Source: JAYFQE01 sp034927345
Lineage (GTDB): Bacteria; Bacillota; Clostridia; Saccharofermentanales; UBA5734
DNA length: 54,974 nt
Direction: 5' to 3'
NCBI GenBank assembly: GCA_034927345.1
Contig: JAYFQE010000005.1
Span: 1-54,974, forward strand
Made by a program: the position numbers and the translations under genes. Shown here piece by piece: positions 35,175-43,817 of the stretch (positions within the stretch are counted from its first letter, which is position 1; each line of letters begins with the position of its first letter). The notes beneath the pieces are model-generated. The model ran no database searches. It was not told the DNA's origin and saw only the letters and a program-made list of their open reading frames with translations.

Positions 35175-36381
35175 CATCACCTTCCCGATATCCTTTTACA
35201 GCTAAAACCTGCATAACACGAAAGTCATGTAGATAAATAATGATGTCAATACTACTGCCCAGCATACGTTTCAAGGTTCGATCGCTTTCGCCGTGCGAAG
35301 CCGGTCTAGCCAGAGCCAGCATGCGATCCGGAACATCTGATGCCCTTTCAGCATGAATCGTTGCCAGACATCGGTGTCCTGAAAAAGCAGCCCGCAGAAA
35401 TTCCATTGCTTCATCACCAACGATTTCACCAATGCAATAAGAATCAAGCGACATGGTCAGGCCATCGTTAATTAAATCCCGCAGGGTTATGGATCGTCCT
35501 CCTTCATGAGCCTTTTTAACCCTTTGCATCAGGCAGCAGGGTTTCTCAGGATATAACTCGCAATCGCTTTCGGCGATCAATACACGCTCCAGGCGGGGCA
35601 TGGCTTGAATAAACGCTCGCAGCAATGTCGTTTTCCCTGCGGCGCCTTTTCCGCAAATTAAAACAGTTTGGCCTGAACAGGCCCATAATCGGATCATGTC
35701 GGCCAAATCAGGAACCAGCATACCCATCTTAACTAAATCTGACAAATCCCAGGTTTGTTTGCGGTGTTTCCGGATGCTGATTGTCGGACAATTCACACTG
35801 CGCGGAGGGACGGTCACATTGATGCGCAGCCGATAATCGGGATCTGAAACACGGCAGTGACTATCGTTTTCATTAATAATGCCGCCGTTTCGAATAATGA
35901 CCAACCGGCAAAAGGCATCATAAGCCTGCTTATCGGCAAAGCGCAGATCAATTTCCTGTCTTATTCCGTCAGCTTTTATTGTAAACTCACCCGGTCCGGT
36001 ACCATCAATATCTGTGACTGCATCCCGATCTATATAGGGTTGCAGCGGGCCATATCCAAAAAGATAATCCATCACCTGCTGCCGGATGTCATTTTCAAAA
36101 AATCCAGCTCGTAAACTGAGTTGTCCGGCAGTGCGGCCAACAAGATCCAAGAGAACCTGCCGAGGCGTTTGCCGCGCGGCGACACGCGCAACCAGTTCAG
36201 GATCCGTATCAAGAATTTTACTGCATATTTGTATAACGAGGTCATTAAGCCCATCCATGCTTGAAGTCTTTTCCTCTGACAAATTGTCAGAAAGAGATTT
36301 GTTATTCGGAGCATAAGATTTATCAGCCATATATTGGCTTAGTTTTTCTGCAAAACGTGTATGAGATGTGATAATCGGCAT
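35077..36381 (-). CDS. tadA: TadA/CpaF pilus assembly ATPase
   Basis: A 434-residue secretion ATPase. The N-terminal helical part has GYGPLQPYIDRDAVTDI near residue 108. Walker A is CGKGAAGKTTLL near 245, the Asp box and Walker B follow with CIGEIVGDEAMEFL near 318, and the His box is CLATIHAERASD near 340. It powers pilus extension. The ATG has AGGAGG 9 bases upstream and overlaps the kinase-TadZ gene by 43 bases. The last 33 residues share DNA with tadB. Confidence 0.9.
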   Translation of the reverse strand: MPIITSHTRFAEKLSQYMADKSYAPNNKSLSDNLSEEKTSSMDGLNDLVIQICSKILDTDPELVARVAARQTPRQVLLDLVGRTAGQLSLRAGFFENDIRQQVMDYLFGYGPLQPYIDRDAVTDIDGTGPGEFTIKADGIRQEIDLRFADKQAYDAFCRLVIIRNGGIINENDSHCRVSDPDYRLRINVTVPPRSVNCPTISIRKHRKQTWDLSDLVKMGMLVPDLADMIRLWACSGQTVLICGKGAAGKTTLLRAFIQAMPRLERVLIAESDCELYPEKPCCLMQRVKKAHEGGRSITLRDLINDGLTMSLDSYCIGEIVGDEAMEFLRAAFSGHRCLATIHAERASDVPDRMLALARPASHGESDRTLKRMLGSSIDIIIYLHDFRVMQVLAVKGYREGDDEFDFDEIWHAEENQAAILAISQYALPMVPGS

Positions 36382-38132
36382 GGTTGTTTTTCCTCCTTGA
36401 CGTGTTCAGGCAAAAGCAGGCGACGGATTAAAGCATGATATTCACATTGATTGATACGATCGAGCTCCGCCGCATAAGGAACGGCGCCGCACTTCATCGA
36501 AAGACGTTTTTTTCGGTCGGATATACAACCGGCCAGACGGCCGCAGCAAAGCTCATCCATGGTGCCCCAACTCAAGTCTGTTTGAGCGCAATAGGGAAAA
36601 GCCACATAATGCAGCCGATCGGATTTTAATTTGTATTGGCCGACCATAAAATCAACCATTCTGTTAATTTCACGAAACGAACCGGCATTACCGGCCAGCG
36701 GGACAAGGATGTGATCTGCTGCCAACAAACAGAGACAAGTGAAAGCATCAAAAATCAACCGGTTGCATAAAATAATGACAAAATCACAGATTAGCCGGGC
36801 TATTTTGATCACTTCATATAATCGCTCGGTTTGATATGATTCATATGAATTAAGATTACTGCGGATCGTTAGCAGCCGAACCCGGCGAACCTGTGTTTTT
36901 TCAGCCAGATGATCGATTAATTCACAGCTTATACAGTCGTTTTCCATTCCGCTTAAAAACATATCAAGACCAGTGGGCTGCGTGAATAATCCCGATGAGC
37001 TTTCTTGTGCTCCAAGCAGCATATCGGCTCGCGGATTCAGCAAATTGGCATCAATAACGATGACATCCTGATCGGCTGCCAAGACGCCGGCTAATTCACA
37101 ACCGCATTCCGGCCCGTCCCAAATGGTCATAAACGGAGCCGATGATATGCGGATTTTCGGAGCCGATACAGCCGGTACGGGGCCTTCAGCTGCGTCTTCC
37201 GGTTGCTTCTGCGGTCCGGATAATTCTACCGGAGGTAAAGCGTTTTCATGCAAGGGTTTTTCGTTTTTTTCCGAATTTTCTGTCTTGCTGACCCTTGCGG
37301 CAGGTGTCCTATGCCAAACAGCGTTTAAATCATAGGCTAATTCTTCCGCTTGGGTATAGCGCAACTGTAAATCGGTATGTAAACACCGGCCTAATATCCG
37401 GGAGAGATCATGATCAATATCAGACATCAATTCCGGCAGGGGACGGCTGCGGCATTCCGCCGGAGGAAAACCGGTCAGCAAAACCAGCATCGTCAGTCCG
37501 AGCGCATAAATGTCGCTTCCTGAACACGGCCGGCCGGCAAGCAATTCCGGCGCCGCGTAATCTGGCGTTAATGCCCGCCTATTCAGCGAAAGCCCGTCAG
37601 ACTGGCAAAGCGGGTTATCCCCTCCGGATCCAATCTTCGGTTGACCTGACGCGATGTCCGGAATAGCGGCTTGACGGTCGTTGCAAAGCATGGCAGCGCC
37701 GAAATCGATAAGACCGGCCTGACCCTGCTCATTGAGAATCAAATTACAGGGCTTTATGTCCAAATGAAGGACGGTCCAATCATCTTGCCGGTGCAAAAAT
37801 CCCAGGATACCGGCGTATGCAGTCATCGCCGGCAGTAAAATATCCGCCGCAAGGATTCCATGATGCTCATTTGCTAAAATGTCTAATGATTTACCTGGCA
37901 AATATTCGAATAAATTATAAATCACATTCTCGAGGTCAATATTCTGAACCAGGCAGCGCGGCAAGCCGGGGTGTCTGATTTTATTCAGCCAAGCCGGTAT
38001 CTGCGGATCTATGAAACAATCCGCCGGTTTAAGCAAACCTAAAACACCGTTGCGGATATCCTTAACAAGCCACGTCGTTTTAATAAAATCAACCAGTTGA
38101 TAATAAGAGGCAACTCTATCTCCAATCTGCAT
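36339..38132 (-). CDS. Protein kinase fused to TadZ/CpaE-like ATPase domain
   Basis: A 597-residue two-domain protein. Residues about 1-280 are an eukaryotic-type protein kinase: catalytic loop VLHLDIKPCNLIL (HRD as HLD), DFG in LIDFGAAML, an APE in YAAPELLAG and YALGLTMLVLLTGFPP. The glycine loop is not evident. After a linker of about 60 low-complexity residues, residues about 340-597 resemble the MinD/ParA-like TadZ/CpaE ATPase (VIVIDANLLNP, then RLICDFVIILCN). The P-loop position reads WDGPECGCELAG, without the usual GK[ST]. ATG at 38132 has GGAG 7 bases upstream. First gene of the Tad operon. Confidence 0.75.
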   Translation of the reverse strand: MQIGDRVASYYQLVDFIKTTWLVKDIRNGVLGLLKPADCFIDPQIPAWLNKIRHPGLPRCLVQNIDLENVIYNLFEYLPGKSLDILANEHHGILAADILLPAMTAYAGILGFLHRQDDWTVLHLDIKPCNLILNEQGQAGLIDFGAAMLCNDRQAAIPDIASGQPKIGSGGDNPLCQSDGLSLNRRALTPDYAAPELLAGRPCSGSDIYALGLTMLVLLTGFPPAECRSRPLPELMSDIDHDLSRILGRCLHTDLQLRYTQAEELAYDLNAVWHRTPAARVSKTENSEKNEKPLHENALPPVELSGPQKQPEDAAEGPVPAVSAPKIRISSAPFMTIWDGPECGCELAGVLAADQDVIVIDANLLNPRADMLLGAQESSSGLFTQPTGLDMFLSGMENDCISCELIDHLAEKTQVRRVRLLTIRSNLNSYESYQTERLYEVIKIARLICDFVIILCNRLIFDAFTCLCLLAADHILVPLAGNAGSFREINRMVDFMVGQYKLKSDRLHYVAFPYCAQTDLSWGTMDELCCGRLAGCISDRKKRLSMKCGAVPYAAELDRINQCEYHALIRRLLLPEHVKEEKQPCRLSHLIHVLQKN

Positions 38133-38210
38133 CATCCATCTCCTGTTCACCAATAGCCTGTCTATTTTGATTGATGAATTGAACATGAATTCAGTACGAT
38201 CAGCATACAC

Positions 38211-38245
38211 AAAAAGAGCATCCGTGCGGATGCTCTTTCAACGAC
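38211..38245 (-). terminator. Terminator after clpX
   Basis: AAAGAGCATCC / GGATGCTCTTT with a 4-base loop, followed by TTTTTG on the minus strand. It separates tig-clpP-clpX from the Tad operon. Confidence 0.85.
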
Positions 38246-38301
38246 AAAATTCGACAAAATATTATGCCCGATATTCTTTTACATTTTAACCAGCCGGTTA
38301 A

Positions 38302-39669
38302 TCATGCTGATTTATCCGGTTTCAAAATAATCTCAGGCTGCTTTTTCTCCGCTACGCTGGCTTTGGTAATAATGCAGCGGGCGACATCTTGCCTGGACGG
38401 TATTTCATACATGATATCCAGCATGATTTCCTCAATAATGGCGCGCAGGCCGCGGGCTCCCGTATTGCGTTCAAGAGCCTGGCGGGCGATTTCCTGAACG
38501 GCTTCCGGTTCAAAGGACAGCTCGACGCCATCATAGTCAAAGAGTTTCTTATACTGCTTGACCAGTGCGTTGCGCGGTTCTTGCAATATCCGGATCAGCA
38601 TTTCCTCACTAAGGCCTTCCAGAGATACGACAACCGGCAGACGTCCGATAAATTCCGGTATTAAGCCAAATTTCAGTAAATCCTGAGGCATGATTTTCGC
38701 AAGAATTTCGCCGACATCTTTTTCTTTGCGGCTCTCTACAACAGCGCCAAAACCAATAGACTTCTTGCCGATTCTGTTTTGTATGATTTTCTCCAGTCCA
38801 TCAAAAGCGCCGCCGCAGATAAACAGGATATTTGTTGTGTCGATTTGGATAAATTCCTGATGCGGATGCTTTCTTCCGCCTTGCGGCGGGACATTGGCAA
38901 CCGTACTTTCCAGTATTTTCAACAGTGCTTGCTGTACGCCTTCGCCACTGACATCGCGGGTGATGGAGGGGTTGTCCGATTTGCGGGTGATTTTGTCGAT
39001 TTCATCGATGTAGATAATGCCGCGCTGGGCGCGTTCGATATCGAAATCGGCATTTTGAATCAACTTCAACAAGATGTTCTCGACATCCTCGCCAACATAG
39101 CCGGCTTCCGTCAACGCCGTCGCATCAGCCATCGCAAAAGGAACATCCAGGACGCGTGCCAGAGTCTGAGCCAACAGCGTCTTGCCGCTGCCTGTCGGGC
39201 CAATCAACAGAATATTGCTTTTTGTTAATTCGACCTCTTCGGCCGCGCCGGTCTTGGCATCTTTCTTTTTATTCCCCGGATCAGCGAAGACCCTTTTGTA
39301 GTGGTTATAAACCGCAACCGACAAGGCTTTTTTAGCTCGTTCCTGACCTATAACGTATTGGTCAAGGGCTTCTTTGATCTTGGCCGGCGACATCAAATCC
39401 GTCAGGGCAGGCAAGTTCGTCGAGTGGGCTGTCTCCTTCTCTTCCTGGCCTTCCTGAAGAATTTCATTGCACAATGCCACACATTCATTACAGATCAATA
39501 CACCCGGACCTGCTATAAGGCGTGTGACCTGACTATCGGATTTACCGCAAAAAGAGCAGCATACCGGTGTGTAATTATCGCCGCCTTCAGTCGGTTTTTT
39601 ACCGCTTCGCCCGCCGCTGCGGGTTCCGGTTCGGGTTCCGCCCTTGCCCTTATCGTTACCTTCGGCCAT
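38302..39669 (-). CDS. clpX: ATP-dependent protease ATPase subunit ClpX
   Basis: A 455-residue AAA+ unfoldase. The N-terminal zinc domain uses CSFCGK and CNECVALC (residues about 38-65), Walker A is LIGPTGSGKTLL near 155, Walker B is IIYIDEIDKI near 220, and the IGF loop (KSIGFGAV) that docks on ClpP is near 300. The first 30 residues are a Gly/Arg/Lys/Thr-rich extension. It follows clpP by 2 bases. Confidence 0.96.
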   Translation of the reverse strand: MAEGNDKGKGGTRTGTRSGGRSGKKPTEGGDNYTPVCCSFCGKSDSQVTRLIAGPGVLICNECVALCNEILQEGQEEKETAHSTNLPALTDLMSPAKIKEALDQYVIGQERAKKALSVAVYNHYKRVFADPGNKKKDAKTGAAEEVELTKSNILLIGPTGSGKTLLAQTLARVLDVPFAMADATALTEAGYVGEDVENILLKLIQNADFDIERAQRGIIYIDEIDKITRKSDNPSITRDVSGEGVQQALLKILESTVANVPPQGGRKHPHQEFIQIDTTNILFICGGAFDGLEKIIQNRIGKKSIGFGAVVESRKEKDVGEILAKIMPQDLLKFGLIPEFIGRLPVVVSLEGLSEEMLIRILQEPRNALVKQYKKLFDYDGVELSFEPEAVQEIARQALERNTGARGLRAIIEEIMLDIMYEIPSRQDVARCIITKASVAEKKQPEIILKPDKSA

Positions 39670-39671
39670 GT

Positions 39672-40256
39672 TTAAATCCTCTTTTCCATGATATGGTCGA
39701 TAATACCATAAGTAAGCGCTTCGTCAGCCGACATCCAATTATCGCGTTCCGTATCGGCAGCGACTTTCTCAATCGGTTGCTTGCAGCGTTCTGCTAAAAT
39801 ATGGTTCAAGCGATCTTTCGTCTTCAAGATATGTTCCGCGGCAATCCGGATATCGGTAGCCTGGCCTTGAGCTCCTCCAGACGGCTGATGGATCATGATT
39901 TCCGCATTGGGCAAAGCAAACCGTTTACCCGTTGTGCCGGCAGCAAGAAGAAAAGCGCCCATACTGGCAGCCATGCCCAGACAAATTGTCTGAACGTCGG
40001 CTTTAATATACTGCATGGTGTCGTAAATCATCAAGCCGGCATTGACTTCACCGCCGGGGCTGTTGATATAGAATTGGATGTCTTTGTCCGGGTCTTCTGC
40101 TTCCAGGAACAATAATTGGGCGGTAATCAGACTGGCGGTAACAGAATTAACCTCATCGCTGAGAATAATAATCCGCTCCTTCAGCAGACGGGAAAAAATG
40201 TCATAAGACCGCTCGCCACGATTGGTCTGTTCAATAACCATTGGTACTAAACTCAT
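39672..40256 (-). CDS. clpP: ATP-dependent Clp protease proteolytic subunit ClpP
   Basis: A 194-residue serine protease of normal length. The triad is Ser98 (GMAASMGA), His123 (MIHQPSGG) and Asp172 (DTERDNWMSA). Start at 40256 has AAGGAG 7 bases upstream; an 18-residue longer frame without an SD is rejected. It pairs with ClpX in the common tig-clpP-clpX order. A hairpin lies in the leader. Confidence 0.96.
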   Translation of the reverse strand: MSLVPMVIEQTNRGERSYDIFSRLLKERIIILSDEVNSVTASLITAQLLFLEAEDPDKDIQFYINSPGGEVNAGLMIYDTMQYIKADVQTICLGMAASMGAFLLAAGTTGKRFALPNAEIMIHQPSGGAQGQATDIRIAAEHILKTKDRLNHILAERCKQPIEKVAADTERDNWMSADEALTYGIIDHIMEKRI

Positions 40257-40278
40257 AAAAACGCTCCTTTCATATGAC

Positions 40279-40307
40279 GATAGGGGACCTGCAACAGTTC
40301 CCCTATC
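40279..40307 (-). other. Perfect hairpin in the tig-clpP spacer
   Basis: GATAGGGGA and TCCCCTATC pair perfectly around an 11-base loop. No T run follows, so it is not a simple terminator; processing or mRNA stability are possible roles. Confidence 0.5.
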
Positions 40308-40380
40308 CACATCTATTTATATGAGATCGGCTGGCAAAAGGCCATAACGATTCTGTAAACAAACTGAAACTAAATTTATT

Positions 40381-41784
40381 TCAATTTTCCGAATCGGTTT
40401 TGGCTTCTTCAGCGGCAGGCGCGGCAGTTTCTTCGGGCTCTGCTTCTCCCGCTTCTGCAGTTTCGCCGGCTTCAGCCTTTTCGGGTTCTGCGGGCGGCGC
40501 TACCGGAACAGCTTGAGCGGTAAGACGTTCAACCGTTTTACGGCTGATGACGCTCTCATGAACAAAGCTGCTCTCTCCTGACGGGAGCCGGGATTTTAAA
40601 TCGTCGGCTTTCATATTGTACATCGCTGCCATACGCTCAATTTCAGCATCAACTTCAGCGTCGTCGGCCGTCATGTTTTCCGCTTTGGCAATGGCTTCCA
40701 GGACAAGGCGGGTCTTAACGCGGCTCTCAGCCGGTTCATGAAGCTGCTCTTTGAACGTTTCCATAGTCTGACCAACATAACCCAGATATTGTTCCAGTTC
40801 GATACCTTGATAATGCATCTGATTTTTTTGTTCGTCAACCATCTGGTCGATTTCGTTGTCGATCATAACATGAGGAATGTCAACAGCTGCATTGGCCGAA
40901 ACGGCTTTAATCACATTTTCCTCAAAAATACCGGCTGCGCGTTTATTATTGTTTTCGAGCAGTTTGGTTCTCAAGCTTTCCTTATATTCGGCCAAAGTAT
41001 CAAATTCACTGACGTCCTTGGCAAAATCATCGTCCAGCACAGGTAATTCGCGAATTTTAACCGAGTTGATCTTGACTTGAAAAACAACCGCCTTGCCTTT
41101 CAGCTCATCGCTGTTGTAGTCTTCCGGGAAGGTGATGTTGATATCAAATGATTCGCCGGCATTATGGCCGATGACTTGGTCTTCAAAGCCCGGAATAAAA
41201 GTTTTGGATCCGATCTTCAGGTCATAAGCCGCGCCTTTGCCGCCATCAAAAGGTTTCCCGTCCAGAAAGCCTTCGTAATCGATATTCGCCGTGTCGCCAT
41301 CCTGAACAGGACGGTCTTCGGCAGGAATCATGCGGCTGTTCCGCTCCTGCACGCGGCTCAGTTCCTTTTCAACATCATCGTCTGTCACAGGAAATTCAGG
41401 CTTGACAGCCTCAACGCCCAGATACTGGCCTAACGTAACATCCGGTTTTACGGTAACGGTTATGGTAAATTTAATACCTTTGTCCCGCCCGATATCCAGG
41501 ATATCCATTTCCGGCCGCGATACCGGCTCGATTCCGTGTTCGGCGATTGCCGCCGTATAAGCCGGGGTCGCTGCAAATTCGATGGCGTCGTCATATAATA
41601 CGCCTTCGCCATAATACTTTGTGACCAAGCCCATAGGCGCCTTGCCTTTACGGAATCCAGGGATTGCAAACTTGTTGACATTTTTCTTAAACGAACGCTG
41701 CAAGGCGTCGGCAAAAGCTTCAGGCGTCACATCGATGGTTAGTAAAACCACGTTGTCCGCTTTTTTTTCCAGCACAGAAGCCAT
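40381..41784 (-). CDS. tig: Trigger factor
   Basis: A 467-residue ribosome-bound chaperone. The N-terminal ribosome-binding domain has the signature FRKGKAPMGLV (family GFRKGKxP) near residue 45, the FKBP prolyl isomerase domain covers about 155-245 (DIDYEGFLDGKPFDGG), and the helical C-domain runs to about 430. The last 40 residues (Ala/Glu/Pro-rich, acidic) are an added disordered tail. AGGAGG-like GGGAGG lies 8 bases before the ATG. It leads tig-clpP-clpX. Confidence 0.95.
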   Translation of the reverse strand: MASVLEKKADNVVLLTIDVTPEAFADALQRSFKKNVNKFAIPGFRKGKAPMGLVTKYYGEGVLYDDAIEFAATPAYTAAIAEHGIEPVSRPEMDILDIGRDKGIKFTITVTVKPDVTLGQYLGVEAVKPEFPVTDDDVEKELSRVQERNSRMIPAEDRPVQDGDTANIDYEGFLDGKPFDGGKGAAYDLKIGSKTFIPGFEDQVIGHNAGESFDINITFPEDYNSDELKGKAVVFQVKINSVKIRELPVLDDDFAKDVSEFDTLAEYKESLRTKLLENNNKRAAGIFEENVIKAVSANAAVDIPHVMIDNEIDQMVDEQKNQMHYQGIELEQYLGYVGQTMETFKEQLHEPAESRVKTRLVLEAIAKAENMTADDAEVDAEIERMAAMYNMKADDLKSRLPSGESSFVHESVISRKTVERLTAQAVPVAPPAEPEKAEAGETAEAGEAEPEETAAPAAEEAKTDSEN

Positions 41785-41836
41785 CTTATAATCCTCCCAA
41801 ACAGCACAGAAGTGCTAATTTTCCAAATGCTACAAA

Positions 41837-41865
41837 ATTTTAGCACAAGCGCCCCTGTTTGTAAA
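41837..41865 (-). promoter_or_regulatory. Promoter of tig with flanking inverted repeat
   Basis: TTTACA (41865-41860), 17-base spacer ending TGC, TAAAAT (41842-41837). An inverted repeat TTTTAGCA / TGCTAAAA flanks it; the right arm covers the -10. A short AGCAC-TTCT-GTGCT palindrome follows in the leader. This may be an operator. Confidence 0.65.
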
Positions 41866-42086
41866 GAATCATGCTAAAAATGTCGTTAACCAGCGATCAT
41901 GTCATGGCATAGCGGTGCAGTAAAAATGTCACCCCCAACAGACAAGGAGGCAGGAAAAGAAACCGCGAATTCCACCAATGTTCCGGACAGCAACTGCCGA
42001 AGCGTCAAGAGCGCCTGTTTACAGTAAAAAACGTGGCAGCGCAATGAGCTCTATAATACAATAGTAGAAAACCGAATATTATATGG
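41866..42086. other. Non-coding junction, possible insertion-sequence remnant
   Basis: No convincing gene. TAAAAATGTC occurs twice, exactly, at 41875-41884 and 41931-41940, with GTCATGGCATAGCGGTGCAG between them. Directly repeated short motifs like this are typical of transposon ends, and IS21-type ends look similar, but I cannot identify an element. It sits at the left border of the low-GC lasso locus. Confidence 0.3.
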
Positions 42087-42092
42087 TATAAT
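42087..42092 (+). promoter_or_regulatory. Extended -10 promoter of the plus-strand lasso half
   Basis: TGGTATAAT; no clear -35. It gives a leader of about 65 bases before the B2 gene. Confidence 0.5.
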
Positions 42093-42162
42093 ACATAGAA
42101 ATATTTTACTTGGCTTATGTAAGCATGGATTATCTACAATCCTTTAATTCAGAGGATTTCAT

Positions 42163-42627
42163 ATGACGATATTACAAAAATTCTTTAGACTATCGTTCAA
42201 TAATAAAATATTATTTGCGGAAGCATTATGGTGGCTTGGATTTTACCGGTTTCTGATTTTGATTTGTCCATTCCGAAAAACAGCCCGCCTCCTCGGTGAA
42301 GCAAATACGGAGACGCCTGTATCGGATCAAGGCGTGGATATTACAACGGCCAAACGGATTTCAACAGCGGTCAGGGTAATGAGCAGGCATACTTTTTGGG
42401 AGAGCAAGTGTTTGGTACAGGCCTATGCCGCAAAGAAGATGCTTCGCAGACGAAAACAAAGAGCCACCGTTTATCTCGGCGTGTCTAAAAATGCGCAGGG
42501 GAACATGATTGCGCATGCCTGGCTCCGCTGCGGTACAATATTTGTGACCGGCGGGAACGGGCAGGATAGATATGCCATAACGAGCTGCTTTTCAGATGTA
42601 TCAAAAAACGAAAGGACGACTGTATGA
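42163..42627 (+). CDS. Lasso peptide leader peptidase B2 (McjB C-terminal-like)
   Basis: A 154-residue transglutaminase-like cysteine protease. Cys83 in FWESKCLVQA and His118 in MIAHAWL form the core of the catalytic set. This is the B2 half of the split B protein, which cuts the lasso precursor leader; its partner is the PqqD-type B1 at 45645. AGAGG lies 8 bases before the ATG. It overlaps the next gene by 4 bases (ATGA) and leads a three-gene plus-strand operon. Confidence 0.88.
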   Translation: MTILQKFFRLSFNNKILFAEALWWLGFYRFLILICPFRKTARLLGEANTETPVSDQGVDITTAKRISTAVRVMSRHTFWESKCLVQAYAAKKMLRRRKQRATVYLGVSKNAQGNMIAHAWLRCGTIFVTGGNGQDRYAITSCFSDVSKNERTTV

Positions 42628-43817
42628 TCCGAACCGATACTTATTTCAACAGCTGCGGATTTTTACCTGAACTTGAGCTGCTTTGTCTATGTTCTCAGAA
42701 ATCGGTATCCATTGAGGATATAAAAGCGGTTGCGGAGCTGACCGATCAGGCGCTTGACTGGGAACGATTCTGTCGGTTGGTCAAAAAGCACCGGGTTTAC
42801 CCTTCTGTCTATAAAAATCTGATGGAAATTGAAAATATACATAAAGACGAACAGGCTTTAACGTACCTAAAGCAATTATGCACGGTGAATACGATGAATT
42901 CACTGAAGCTGACGAAAGAACTTTGCAGGATCGCCGCAGCCTTTGAAAAGCAGGGCGTTCGTATGATTTCCTTTAAAGGCCCCGCTCTCGCTATGTCTGT
43001 CTATCATTCCGTTTCGTCCCGGGTATCGAGAGATCTGGACATGTTAGTCGATCAGAAAGAATGGCATGAGGCGGTTGACGTACTCTCGGGTTTAGGGTTT
43101 GTGTCGGATAAATCCCTTGCAGAATTGTCGCCAAAGCAGCTTGCTTATTGTAAGAAACGATTACATCATCTGGGATATATAGGCGATGGCATTACGCTCG
43201 AACTGCACTGGAGATTTGAAGTAAGTGATGACCGTTTTGATTTTGAAAAAGTATGGGCAAACAAAAGCGACATGGATTTGTTCGGTACAAAAATCCATGT
43301 TCTAAATCCTGAAGAAAACTTTTTGTATCTTGTTTTTCACGGTTCAAAGCATGCCTGGAAACGGCTGCGGTGGCTGAATGACATCGCCGAGCTGATCAGG
43401 GAAAACCTTCTGGACTGGGACTATATTCAAAACGAGTCGGTTAAGCGAAAACAGGAATATATGATGATTCAGGCTCTGATTCTATCTCAAGCGCTTTATG
43501 GAACTGAGCTGCCTCCCGAACTGATCGGACAGACGAGAGAAACAGTGCTTGCCAGACAGCTATCTCTGTTATGTATCCCATTTTTTGAATCAGCAGAAGA
43601 GGACGAAGAACAGCGTACGTTATATTTGCAGATAAAAAAATACGGGTTTTTATGGAAACGCGGTTTGCAAAAAAAGCATTCATATTTTATGGCGCATGTG
43701 ACGCCTACATTGAATGAATTTACTGCCTATAAAATTCCCGACCGATTTTTCGGTCTTTACTATTTTATCCGCCCGTTTAACATCATTAAAAAGCTAATAA
43801 GCAGGAAAATTAAATGA
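42624..43817 (+). CDS. Nucleotidyltransferase-family protein of the lasso locus
   Basis: A 397-residue protein of the NTP_transf_5 type. Near residue 117 lies GPALAMSVYHSVSSRVSRDLDMLVD, whose RDLDMLV is the family metal-binding D-x-D. SFKGPALA and FLYLVFHGSKHAWKRLRWLNDIAEL are further blocks. Such proteins occur in several paeninodin-type lasso clusters; whether they modify the peptide is not established. It overlaps B2 and the ABC gene by 4 bases each, so the three are translated together. Confidence 0.8.
   Translation: MIRTDTYFNSCGFLPELELLCLCSQKSVSIEDIKAVAELTDQALDWERFCRLVKKHRVYPSVYKNLMEIENIHKDEQALTYLKQLCTVNTMNSLKLTKELCRIAAAFEKQGVRMISFKGPALAMSVYHSVSSRVSRDLDMLVDQKEWHEAVDVLSGLGFVSDKSLAELSPKQLAYCKKRLHHLGYIGDGITLELHWRFEVSDDRFDFEKVWANKSDMDLFGTKIHVLNPEENFLYLVFHGSKHAWKRLRWLNDIAELIRENLLDWDYIQNESVKRKQEYMMIQALILSQALYGTELPPELIGQTRETVLARQLSLLCIPFFESAEEDEEQRTLYLQIKKYGFLWKRGLQKKHSYFMAHVTPTLNEFTAYKIPDRFFGLYYFIRPFNIIKKLISRKIK

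Noticed and set aside
41790..41820. CIRCE operator before tig
   Set aside because: The AGCAC-TTCT-GTGCT palindrome has a 4-base loop; CIRCE needs TTAGCACTC and GAGTGCTAA separated by nine bases.
41940..42060. A lasso precursor upstream of B2 on the plus strand
   Set aside because: Two short frames exist (one from ATG 41979, one starting MSPPTDKEAG), but neither has a W/Y-x-x-P leader motif or a Gly-start core, and neither has a well-placed SD.
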